Source: Oligoflexus sp. (lineage in GTDB: Bacteria > Bdellovibrionota_B > Oligoflexia > Oligoflexales > Oligoflexaceae). Taken from it: a stretch of DNA of 64,000 bases. The position numbers were made by a program, and so were the translations under genes. The notes below the pieces were generated by a model. It made no database searches. It saw only the letters and a list, made by a program, of their open reading frames with translations, and was not told the DNA's origin. Of this stretch, positions 47,313 through 55,858 are shown piece after piece. Positions within the stretch are counted from its first letter, which is position 1, and each line of letters begins with the position of its first letter. Location of the stretch: positions 1 to 64,000 of the forward strand of contig NZ_DASTAT010000069.1 in NCBI RefSeq assembly GCF_035712445.1, in the 5' to 3' direction.

Positions 47313-49736
47313 ATGAAAACGTCAACAGCCGCCCCCTACATTCAATGGCTAGGGGATATCAGCCTGAACGATTTACCCCAGGTTGGCGGGAAAACAGCAG
47401 CGCTCGGTGAAATGTACCAGAAGCTCGGAGCCAAAGGCATTGCCATACCCAATGGTTTTGGCATCACCGCGGCCGCGTACTGGTTCTTTCTTGATGAAAA
47501 CGGACTGCGTGATTTTATCAGGTCGACGATTGAAGGAACTGATCTGAAGAATGCCGATGAACTGCAAAGGGTCGGCCAGACGATCCGGCAGCGCATCGTG
47601 AACGCAAGGCTCCCGGAAGCCCTGCAAAAACCGGCATTGGAGGCCTTTCGCGAACTCATGGAAGGACGCTGGGACGCGGGCGTGGCCATTCGCAGCAGCG
47701 CCACGGCCGAGGACCTTCCCGAAGCGAGCTTCGCCGGTCAGCAGGAAACCTATCTGAACGTAAGAAGCGAGGAGCAGTTCCTGCTGTCGTGCAAACAGTG
47801 TTTCGCGTCGCTCTTCACCGATCGCGCGATCTCCTATCGTGAAGATCGCGGCTTTGATCATTTCTCCATAGCGTTGTCGATCTGCGTGCAGCACATGGTG
47901 CGTTCGGATCTTGCCTGCTCCGGTATCATGTTTTCTCTGGATACCGAGACAGGTTTTAAGAACGCCGTCCTGATCAACGCCTCCTATGGGCTGGGTGAAA
48001 ACATCGTTCAAGGCGCGGTCAACCCAGATGAGATCTATGTGTTCAAGCCGACCCTGAGGCAGGGAAAGCGGCCCATCCTGCAAAAGAAAGTCGGCTCGAA
48101 GGAATATAAAATGATCTATGATGCGGGCGGCAGTCGCATGGTGCGGAACGTCCCTGTGCCCGAGGCCGAGCGCGGAAGGATCTGCATCAGTGATGAGGAT
48201 ATCCTGCAGCTGGCGCACTGGGCGGGGGCGATCGAGGATTATTTTTCGGAATTGAAAGGGCGGCCCACGCCGATGGATATGGAATGGGGCAAGGATGGAA
48301 TCAGCGGGCGCCTTTACATTCTGCAGGCGCGACCTGAAACCGTGCAGTCGCAGAAGAATACGCTTCAGCTCTCGTTCTATCGGCTGAAAGAACCGGGCAA
48401 GGTCCTGGCGGAAGGCCGTGCGGTGGGCGAGAAAATCGCCCATGGGAAGGCCCGGGTGATTCGGGATGCCATGAACCTGAGGGAGCTTCAGGACGGCGAG
48501 ATCCTGGTCACAGAAAAAACTGATCCTGACTGGGAACCTTCCATGCGGAAAGCGGCTGCGATCGTCACCAATCGCGGGGGCCGCACCTGCCACGCGGCTA
48601 TCGTCAGTCGCGAGCTGGGTCTGCCGGCGATCGTGGGAACGGAAAATGGAACCGAGGCCCTGCGCGATGGGCAGATGATCACCGTGTCCTGCGCGGAAGG
48701 GGAAACGGGTCATGTCTATGAAGGGGCCCTCGCCTATGAGCAGCAGTCGGTGGATGCGGAAGCGGTCGCCCAGCGCCCGCGGACACAGATCATGATGAAT
48801 ATCGCCAACCCTGATGAAGCCTTCCGTCTGAGCCAAATCCCGAATGATGGAGTGGGGCTGGCCCGGATTGAATTCATCATCAACCATTCCATCAAAATCC
48901 ATCCCATGGCCCTCTTGCGCTTTGATCAGCTGAAAAATCACGCCGATGCCGAGAAAATAGCGGCTTTGACCCAGGGCTATCCGAGCCGCGCGGCCTATTT
49001 CATAGACAAGCTGGCTCAGGGTGTCGCCATGCTGGGGGCCGCGTTTTATCCGAAGCCGGTGATCGTCCGCTTCAGCGATTTCAAGACCAATGAATATGCG
49101 AACCTTCTGGGCGGCCGGCAATTCGAGCCGGTCGAGGACAACCCCATGATCGGTTTCCGCGGGGCCTCCCGCTACTACAGTCCGCTTTATAAGGAAGGTT
49201 TTGCTTTGGAATGCGAGGCCATCAAAAAGGTTCGCAATGAAATGGGGCTGACCAATGTCAAGGTCATGATTCCCTTCTGCCGAACTTTGGATGAAGGGCG
49301 CAAGGTGCTGCAGGTCATGAAAGAGAATGGGCTGGAGCGCGGACGTGATGGTCTTGAGGTTTACGTGATGTGTGAGATCCCCAGCAATGTGATCCTGGCG
49401 GATGAGTTCGCGAAGATCTTCGATGGCTTTTCCATTGGCTCCAATGATCTGACCCAGCTGACGCTCGGCGTGGATCGGGATTCGGAACTCCTCGCTGAAA
49501 TTTTCGACGAACGCAATGCCGCCGTGCAGCGCACGATCAGCGAGCTGCTTCGCAAGGCTCAGGCCTCCCATACCAAAATCGGAATCTGTGGCCAGGCTCC
49601 CAGTGATTATCCTGAATTTGCCGCTTACCTTGTGAAGGAGGGCATCGACAGCATTTCGCTGAATCCTGATACGCTGATGAAGACCACGCTTTTGGTCAAA
49701 GAGATTGAAGCGGCGGAAGCTCGTCCTCATTCGTAG
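47313..49736 (+). CDS. ppsA: Phosphoenolpyruvate synthase
   Basis: The 807-residue enzyme converts pyruvate and ATP to PEP, AMP and phosphate. The N-terminal ATP-binding half (QVGGKTAALGEMY, AIRSSATAEDLPEASFAGQQ), the swivelling phospho-His domain with His427 in GGRTCHAAIVSRE, and the PEP/pyruvate TIM barrel (GVGLARIEFI, MIPFCRTLDEG, SIGSNDLTQLTLG, GICGQAPSDYP) are all present. The ATG follows GGAGGAG. It is divergent from the alcohol dehydrogenase. Its last 41 nt overlap the 3' end of the convergent sensor kinase gene. Confidence 0.96.
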   Translation: MKTSTAAPYIQWLGDISLNDLPQVGGKTAALGEMYQKLGAKGIAIPNGFGITAAAYWFFLDENGLRDFIRSTIEGTDLKNADELQRVGQTIRQRIVNARLPEALQKPALEAFRELMEGRWDAGVAIRSSATAEDLPEASFAGQQETYLNVRSEEQFLLSCKQCFASLFTDRAISYREDRGFDHFSIALSICVQHMVRSDLACSGIMFSLDTETGFKNAVLINASYGLGENIVQGAVNPDEIYVFKPTLRQGKRPILQKKVGSKEYKMIYDAGGSRMVRNVPVPEAERGRICISDEDILQLAHWAGAIEDYFSELKGRPTPMDMEWGKDGISGRLYILQARPETVQSQKNTLQLSFYRLKEPGKVLAEGRAVGEKIAHGKARVIRDAMNLRELQDGEILVTEKTDPDWEPSMRKAAAIVTNRGGRTCHAAIVSRELGLPAIVGTENGTEALRDGQMITVSCAEGETGHVYEGALAYEQQSVDAEAVAQRPRTQIMMNIANPDEAFRLSQIPNDGVGLARIEFIINHSIKIHPMALLRFDQLKNHADAEKIAALTQGYPSRAAYFIDKLAQGVAMLGAAFYPKPVIVRFSDFKTNEYANLLGGRQFEPVEDNPMIGFRGASRYYSPLYKEGFALECEAIKKVRNEMGLTNVKVMIPFCRTLDEGRKVLQVMKENGLERGRDGLEVYVMCEIPSNVILADEFAKIFDGFSIGSNDLTQLTLGVDRDSELLAEIFDERNAAVQRTISELLRKAQASHTKIGICGQAPSDYPEFAAYLVKEGIDSISLNPDTLMKTTLLVKEIEAAEARPHS

Positions 49737-52275
49737 CGGGATGACCGCAGGCGGCCGCACCCAGGCGCTGATGGATCAAGGTTGAAGGGAGGGTGAAGGT
49801 GAAGGACGTTCCGCGCCCTTCCTCGCTCGTCACCCGCACCTGGCCGCCATGCGCTTCGACGATGCCTTTGACCACGAACAGTCCCAGCCCGAAACCCCCT
49901 TTGGAATCATGCGGCTTCCAGTAGCGTTCGAAAAGCAGAGGAAGATAATCCTCTTTGATGCCAACGCCGGTGTCCGTGACATTGAATTCCAGCCAACCAT
50001 CCTCGCGCAGGTGAACGCTCAGGTCAATCGTTCCATCTGCAGGCGTGTATTTGATGGCGTTGGTGATCAGGTTATTCAGAATCTGACAGAAGCGCGTTCG
50101 ATCCATATAGAAGAGCGGCAGGGAGTCAGGGAGATTCATCTTGAGCTGCACAGATTTTTCAGTCGCAAAGGGGCGCAGAAGGTCGATGGTCTCCCGAATG
50201 ATGGCCATGCCCTCGAAACTTTCATAGTGCAGAACGAACTGATTGGAATCAAGGTGAGAGAGATCGAGAAGATTGGCGATCAGCTCGTGCATGCGGCGGC
50301 TAGCGGATTTTGCCAGCTGGGCGATGCGTACGATCTGTTCGCCGGTCTGTGAGCGCGTCAGCTGCTTTGTGATCAGATCGCAGCTTTGCATGATCACAGT
50401 CAGGGGACTGCGCAGGTCATGGGACACGATAGCCACCACGTCCTCGCGAGCCTGGACCGCTTGCTTTAACCTTTCTGCATAGCGCGCATTCTCGATGGCG
50501 AGCGCTGCGAGACGTCCCAGCTCCTCGGCGGACATGAGGTCCAGTTCATCATAATGACGAGTGCGTTCGTAGCTGATAAAGCCAAGGACACCGATTTTCT
50601 TATCTTCGGCGATCATAGGGACGAACATATAGGAATGCAGGATTTTCCGAAGCTCCGCGGCCTGCTCCGCGTTCTGGGCTATGGAAGCGATCACCGATTC
50701 ATCGACATTCGAAATCAGAACCGAGCGGCGCGTGTCGAGGACGCCCAGCACGCCCAGACGGGTCCTGGGATTGGGCGCATAGCGATTCAAAAAGGCTTCA
50801 AAGCGCTCCGCGCTGATAGCACTGTTATGAGCTTTGGACACGAGCCGCGGCACCCCGGTTTCATCCAGCAGATAAATAAGGCTGGAGTCGGCGAACTCTT
50901 CGGTCATGAGACTCGTCACCCGCTGCAGGGTGTCCTGGACATCCCGCATGGCGATCAGCTCCTCGCCTGCATGCGCGACGAGGGCCTGGTTTCTTTCCAA
51001 GCGGTAGCGCCGCGAGATATCGTAGTTGGTGACGATCGCACCGAGGATGCCGCCTGACTCATTGCGCAGGGGCATGGCTGAATTCAAAACGACCTTATGG
51101 GAGCCATCGAAACATTCGATCTTGATGGTTTCATCGACCGATGTTTCCCCTTTCTCCAAAGCTCGCGCCAAGGCCCATTCATGCGCGCCTATCAATTGCC
51201 CATTATGCGCCCACCAGCCTTTGTATTCTCCATACTGCTCGATGCCGACATACCGCATGCCGCGCCAGATTTCGATTCCTGCAGGGTTGCCCCTGGTGAT
51301 TTTCCCTGTGCTATCGGTTATCCAAATCCCAACCGGCACGGCATCCAGAACTCCGCTTAAAAGCTGCTCCTGGTTTTTGAGTTTGAGCTCATCCTTTTGC
51401 CTCTGCTGGTCCAATCTATCGAGTTCTCGTGCTGTCAACCAGTTGAAGAGGAGAAGGCCCCCAAGCGTGAACAGCATGGCCCAGGCCAGCGCATAAGGCC
51501 GATTGGTCTGACCGAAGAAATATTCAAAGCGGCTGACAAAGACGATGAAAAAGGGCGCCACAATCACGGCAATCAGCTGTCGCCGGGCGATGACGCCACC
51601 GACGGTCTCCTGTATGAATAGTCCGGCGAGACCGTCATAGGGGGGCCTGAAAAGCAGCGCGAACGACAGCAAAACCGAAGCGACGGCCGTATTGGTGGCC
51701 GCGCCGCTTGCATGCCTAAAGGCTGGAAACATACTGTAGAATTGATCAGCTCCTAAAAACGCGCTGATGAGAGTGATCAAAGGCAGGACCAGGAGCAGTG
51801 CCGATAGCAGCCGATGAATCAGCTGCAGCGACGGCTCGCGGCGATTGTTAAGGATAAGGGCTAATCCCAGTAGGGTAAGGTTCAGAGCCGTTTCCGGAGC
51901 TGGACGTCCCGGAATTCCCTTGACGGACAGCTTATCTTGGGAAAACAGGTGATCCACGCCAAGGTCGATCGGTACTGAATATTGCAGCAGCGTGATGAAA
52001 CCTATGAGGAACGGCACGAAACCAAGAGCGAGACCGATGCGGTTGGCGAGTTTGCGGCGGACACTGGCAGGATCCATACTGCGCAGGATCAGACTTACAC
52101 CCGCGCAGCCCAGGGCGACCGCGGTATTGAAACGCATCGGCGGACTTTCATCAAACCATTGCCGAAGGGGCGGTTTGTCCGCATACATTCCGAGCAAGGC
52201 TGTAAGACTGATCGCGACCGTGCCCAAACAGGCCAGGAAGGAAAACGTTTTGAACCGCTGTTCCCACTTGTTCAA
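49696..52275 (-). CDS. Membrane sensor histidine kinase with PAS and GAF domains
   Basis: The 859-residue kinase has a MASE-like membrane region with about eight hydrophobic segments (about 12-285). A PAS domain (about 300-430; AVPVGIWITDSTGKITRGNP), a GAF domain (about 440-590) and the kinase core follow. The phospho-acceptor is His619 in AIVSHDLRSPLTVI; the N-box is NNLITNAIKYTP, G1 DTGVGIK and G2 GGFGLGLFVVKG. The signal could be redox state or an intracellular ligand through PAS/GAF. It is coupled to the BON-domain gene by an ATGA overlap. No regulator gene is adjacent. Confidence 0.9.
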   Translation of the reverse strand: MNKWEQRFKTFSFLACLGTVAISLTALLGMYADKPPLRQWFDESPPMRFNTAVALGCAGVSLILRSMDPASVRRKLANRIGLALGFVPFLIGFITLLQYSVPIDLGVDHLFSQDKLSVKGIPGRPAPETALNLTLLGLALILNNRREPSLQLIHRLLSALLLVLPLITLISAFLGADQFYSMFPAFRHASGAATNTAVASVLLSFALLFRPPYDGLAGLFIQETVGGVIARRQLIAVIVAPFFIVFVSRFEYFFGQTNRPYALAWAMLFTLGGLLLFNWLTARELDRLDQQRQKDELKLKNQEQLLSGVLDAVPVGIWITDSTGKITRGNPAGIEIWRGMRYVGIEQYGEYKGWWAHNGQLIGAHEWALARALEKGETSVDETIKIECFDGSHKVVLNSAMPLRNESGGILGAIVTNYDISRRYRLERNQALVAHAGEELIAMRDVQDTLQRVTSLMTEEFADSSLIYLLDETGVPRLVSKAHNSAISAERFEAFLNRYAPNPRTRLGVLGVLDTRRSVLISNVDESVIASIAQNAEQAAELRKILHSYMFVPMIAEDKKIGVLGFISYERTRHYDELDLMSAEELGRLAALAIENARYAERLKQAVQAREDVVAIVSHDLRSPLTVIMQSCDLITKQLTRSQTGEQIVRIAQLAKSASRRMHELIANLLDLSHLDSNQFVLHYESFEGMAIIRETIDLLRPFATEKSVQLKMNLPDSLPLFYMDRTRFCQILNNLITNAIKYTPADGTIDLSVHLREDGWLEFNVTDTGVGIKEDYLPLLFERYWKPHDSKGGFGLGLFVVKGIVEAHGGQVRVTSEEGRGTSFTFTLPSTLIHQRLGAAACGHPATNEDELPPLQSL

Positions 52276-52934
52276 GGTCGCCCGTCCTCACTGATTCGGA
52301 GACGATTTTCCACATCCGAAACACCTGGAACCGCCCAGGCAGCCCATTTTACGTCTTCGCTTTCTGCAAGACTTTGCACTGTGCCTGTGAGTATCACTTT
52401 GCTGCCACTGATTTCAACACCGATGTTTTGTGCGTCGTCCGCCGCCATGCGCTGCAGGGCTTCTTCGATTTTTTTCTTCACATCCAAAGGCTCGACGCCC
52501 TTTTCGATGCTGATGTGATTGACGAGCTCGGTAATTCCAGTCAGGTTGCGGAGAGCTTTTTCCGCAGCGTTGCGTTGAAAATCCCAATCCACATGCCCGC
52601 GCAGGATCACCCGGCCGTTTTCCACCGACACCTGAACGGACGCCGGAACCAGGACATTCCAGGCCAAAGCGTCCGCAGCTGCCCGCGCAATATCCGTATC
52701 GGAACGCACATGCGTGCCGGGCAGTTTGACTTCAAGGGAATCGGCGACAGCCTTCACCCCGTGAACTCGAAAACAGGCTCGCTCGGCTGCATATTTTTCG
52801 GCATAACTGCTGACCTCTCCGGTCAGGGTTACCACTCCATCCTGAACGGCCACACCAATGTGCTCGGCGGCAACCGCGGGACTGTATTCCAGTGCCGCTA
52901 TGATATCTCTCTGCAGCTGTCGATCGTTTTTCAT
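52272..52934 (-). CDS. Protein with three BON domains (OsmY-like)
   Basis: The protein has 220 residues, with AAGGAGG ahead of the ATG at 52934. Three repeats of the BON fold are visible: IGVAVQDGVVTLTGEVSSYA, VQVSVENGRVILRGHVDW and IGVEISGSKVILTGTVQS, each followed by helices ending in GV/GI-type turns. BON proteins bind membranes or envelope components during osmotic or other stress. OsmY is periplasmic, but this protein has no signal peptide. It is divergent from the Ca-type ATPase gene and translationally coupled to the downstream kinase gene. The frame stays open far upstream, but that part is only the opposite strand of the ATPase gene. Confidence 0.88.
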   Translation of the reverse strand: MKNDRQLQRDIIAALEYSPAVAAEHIGVAVQDGVVTLTGEVSSYAEKYAAERACFRVHGVKAVADSLEVKLPGTHVRSDTDIARAAADALAWNVLVPASVQVSVENGRVILRGHVDWDFQRNAAEKALRNLTGITELVNHISIEKGVEPLDVKKKIEEALQRMAADDAQNIGVEISGSKVILTGTVQSLAESEDVKWAAWAVPGVSDVENRLRISEDGRP

Positions 52935-53054
52935 AAGACCCTCCTTTCTTTCCCAGGGTGGGGATTTTCCAAGAGTAGACTTGTGGATTCCTGCATAGTC
53001 TGTAGGATTGCTTGCGTCCGCTTCGTTTGGAACTCCATGAAGGATGCCGCATCC

Positions 53055-55769
53055 ATGCCACCGATTCCGTCTCAACCTTATGCCCTGACTTTGGAGCGGC
53101 TCAAGGAATATATGCAGACCGATCCTGAACGAGGACTCTCGGATGATGAGGTCCAGCGGCGCTTGGGCGAGTATGGCTCGAATCAGCTGGAAGAGGAAAC
53201 ATCGGAATCCTGGCTGATTAAATTTTTCAAACAGTTCCAATCTGTTCTGATAGTAATCCTCATCGTCGCGGCAGCCATGGCCGGTCTCATGGGGGAATGG
53301 ACGGAAACCTGGGCCATCCTTGCCATCGTGCTTTTGAACGGAGTGATCGGATTTTTTCAGGAAGCGCGAGCGGAACAAGCGATCGCGAGTTTGCGTCAGC
53401 TCGCCTCGCCCCAGGCGCGCGTGATTCGTAGCGGCGCGAGCCGATTGATTGCCGCCGTCGACCTTGTCCCTGGTGATCTGATTGAACTGGAGGCCGGCGA
53501 TTTCGTGCCGGCGGATACGCGCTTGATCGAAGCCTACGATTGCCGTTGCCAGGAAGCGGCCCTGACCGGCGAATCCGTCCCGGTCCATAAAAAAGCCCAG
53601 CCACCTCTTGCTGAAAAAACCATACTGGCCGAACGCAGCAATATGCTCTTCATGGGCACCACAGTGCTTTCCGGCCGCGCGAAAGGATTCGTGGTGGCGA
53701 CCGGAATGCAAACCGAATTGGGGCACATCGCAGGAATCCTGCAAAGGCAGCCGCAGGAGCCGACCCCTTTGCAGCTTCGCCTGGCTGAACTCGGTCGCAT
53801 ACTCATCGTGCTCTGCCTCGGCATGATTGCGCTTATTTTTGCGCTTTATAGCCTGCGCGGGGATGCGTTGAAAGATGTTTTTCTTTTTGCGATCAGCCTT
53901 GCGGTCGCGGTGATCCCGGAGGGCCTGCCGGCCTTCGTCACGATCGCGCTGGCTCTTGGCCTGACCCGCATGGCCAAACGCAATGCCTTGATCCGACGCT
54001 TGCCGAGCGTGGAAACTTTGGGATCGGTCACCGTCATCTGCACGGATAAAACCGGAACACTGACCCGCAACGAGATGACCGTCCGGGTTTTGGAGATCGG
54101 TCCCTATGCTTATGAAGTCAGTGGATCGGGCTATCAAAGGGAAGGTGCCATCACGCGGACGCGCGAGGTCGAGGGCCTTGGCTCCGGGGATGACGATCTG
54201 CATTTGGCGCTTTGGATCGGAGCGCGCTGCAATCACGCGAAAATCATCCCGGAAGCGGCTCCTTCCCAGTCCTGGTCGGTTCTTGGAGATCCCACCGAAG
54301 CCGCGCTCTTGATTGCCGCGGACAAGGCAGGCATTGCAGTGGGCAACGATCCCCTTCTGCAAAACAAGCCCTTTGATGAACGAAAGCGCATGTCGATCGT
54401 GGTCCAGGCCGAGGGCGGTGGACCGATGATGCTCATGAAAGGTGCGGCCGAATCGCTGCTGAGCTGCTGCGCTCATGAGCTGTGGGATGGTCAGGTGCGA
54501 AGGCTCAGTCCAGCCCGTCGTCAGGAAATTTTGAATGCGAACCATGCGATGTCGTCCCGGGCTCTGCGTGTGCTCGGTCTGGCATTTCGCAGCTTTCCCG
54601 CAGTGCAGACCGACTATAAGGAAGACGAGCTTATCTATGTCGGCCTGGTCGGAATGATGGATCCGCCGCGCGATGAGGCGAAGGCCGCTATTCGGAGCTG
54701 TCTCGACGCTGGAATCATGCCGGTGATGATCACCGGGGATCATCCGGCCACAGCCCGGGCCATCGCCATGGAACTGGGATTAACGACGGCCGACGGGCGT
54801 GTGATGACAGGGCAGGACATTGATGATGGACCTTTAGGTCAACTCGAAAAGGATGTCGCCGGCATTGCTGTTTATGCGCGTGTCACCCCGGAGCATAAGC
54901 TGAAAGTTATTGAAGCCTGGAAAAAACATGGGGCCATCGTTGCCATGACCGGCGACGGGGTGAATGATGCGCCCGCGGTCAAGGCCGCTGATATCGGCAT
55001 TGCGATGGGCATCACCGGCACCGATGTGACGAAGGAGGCATCGGATATCATTCTGATGGATGATAACTTCGTTTCGATCGTGAACGCGGTGGAAGAGGGG
55101 CGCGGGATTCTTGATAACATCAAAAACATCATTCATTATCTTTTAGCGGGCAATGTCAGCGAGGTCCTGCTTGTGCTGACCTGCGTGATCGTGGGCTGGC
55201 CCTTGCCGCTGCAGCCGATGCAAATCCTTTGGATCAATCTCGCGACCGATGGCTTCCCGGCCCTGGCTTTGGCTGCGGAGCGGCCTGAGCCCGGCATCAT
55301 GCGTCGAAAGCCAAGGCCGGTCAAGGAACCTATCCTGTCCTGGGGCAATGGCCGCCGCATCCTTGGTCATGGCCTGCTTCTGACCGCGATGATGCTCATA
55401 GGTTTTTACTGGTCTTATGCTTTGCATCCACCCACGCGGGGTCAGTTGCCTTTGGCCCAGACGGTTACATTTTTCATCTGTGCTTTTGCGCAGCTGTTCT
55501 TTGCGCTTGGCTGCCGGAGTCAGACCCAGACCTACTGGAGCCGAGGCGCACTCAGCAACCCCGCCTTGATCGGGGCTCTTATCGTGGCGGCGGGACTTCA
55601 GTTTGCGATCGTTTACATTCCCGCTTTGCGTGTGATCTTTTTACGCGCGGATCCCAAGTTTGGCCTGGATACATGGATGCCCATGCTGATTCTGGCGATT
55701 TTTCCCGTGTCGATAGTGGAGCTGATTAAAATTGGGAGGGGAGTGATCCGGTCAGGGTCGAAGCCCTGA
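53055..55769 (+). CDS. Calcium-type P2 P-type ATPase
   Basis: From ATG 53055 (AAGGA 10 nt upstream) the pump has 904 residues; an ATG at 53037 is also in frame. Actuator motif ALTGESVPVHK, phosphorylated Asp331 in CTDKTGTLTRNEM, hinge ITGDHPATARAIA and TGDGVNDAPAVKAADIG are complete. The TM4 motif VAVIPEGLPAFVTIALALG is that of SERCA/PMR1-like calcium pumps, with NLATDGFPALAL in TM6. It should export Ca (or Mn) from the cytoplasm. It is the second P-type ATPase within 8 kb and is divergent from the BON-domain gene. A hairpin overlaps its stop codon. Confidence 0.93.
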   Translation: MPPIPSQPYALTLERLKEYMQTDPERGLSDDEVQRRLGEYGSNQLEEETSESWLIKFFKQFQSVLIVILIVAAAMAGLMGEWTETWAILAIVLLNGVIGFFQEARAEQAIASLRQLASPQARVIRSGASRLIAAVDLVPGDLIELEAGDFVPADTRLIEAYDCRCQEAALTGESVPVHKKAQPPLAEKTILAERSNMLFMGTTVLSGRAKGFVVATGMQTELGHIAGILQRQPQEPTPLQLRLAELGRILIVLCLGMIALIFALYSLRGDALKDVFLFAISLAVAVIPEGLPAFVTIALALGLTRMAKRNALIRRLPSVETLGSVTVICTDKTGTLTRNEMTVRVLEIGPYAYEVSGSGYQREGAITRTREVEGLGSGDDDLHLALWIGARCNHAKIIPEAAPSQSWSVLGDPTEAALLIAADKAGIAVGNDPLLQNKPFDERKRMSIVVQAEGGGPMMLMKGAAESLLSCCAHELWDGQVRRLSPARRQEILNANHAMSSRALRVLGLAFRSFPAVQTDYKEDELIYVGLVGMMDPPRDEAKAAIRSCLDAGIMPVMITGDHPATARAIAMELGLTTADGRVMTGQDIDDGPLGQLEKDVAGIAVYARVTPEHKLKVIEAWKKHGAIVAMTGDGVNDAPAVKAADIGIAMGITGTDVTKEASDIILMDDNFVSIVNAVEEGRGILDNIKNIIHYLLAGNVSEVLLVLTCVIVGWPLPLQPMQILWINLATDGFPALALAAERPEPGIMRRKPRPVKEPILSWGNGRRILGHGLLLTAMMLIGFYWSYALHPPTRGQLPLAQTVTFFICAFAQLFFALGCRSQTQTYWSRGALSNPALIGALIVAAGLQFAIVYIPALRVIFLRADPKFGLDTWMPMLILAIFPVSIVELIKIGRGVIRSGSKP

Positions 55770-55783
55770 CCCTTCGGGTCTTT
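55750..55783 (+). terminator. Two overlapping hairpins at the ATPase stop
   Basis: GGTCAGGG (55750-55757) pairs with CCCTGACC (55764-55771). The alternative pair GACCC/GGGTC (55768-55780) is followed by TTT. The two stems share bases and exclude one another. The first includes the stop codon, so ribosome position could decide which forms. This is probably a terminator. Confidence 0.5.
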
Positions 55784-55858
55784 AACGTCGCCGGGCGTGT
55801 TGAACGTCGCCGGGCGTGTTGAACGCCGCCGGGCGTGTTTAACGCCGCTGGGCGTGGC
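55783..55858. repeat. Four tandem 19-bp repeats derived from the helicase 3' end
   Basis: The units begin at 55783, 55802, 55821 and 55840, with consensus GAACGYCGCCGGGCGTGTT. The last unit is the 3' end of the helicase gene (encoding HAQRR and overlapping its stop). The other three are near-identical copies beyond the stop. Confidence 0.9.

Noticed and set aside
47373..49760. Minus-strand open frame of about 795 codons opposite ppsA
   Set aside because: PEP synthase on the plus strand has complete motifs; the antisense translation is His/Arg/Asp-rich shadow sequence.
52935..54743. Very long open frame on the minus strand upstream of the BON-domain gene
   Set aside because: It is the opposite strand of the Ca-type ATPase gene. 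The real BON gene starts at ATG 52934 with a strong ribosome site and the upstream residues show no domain.
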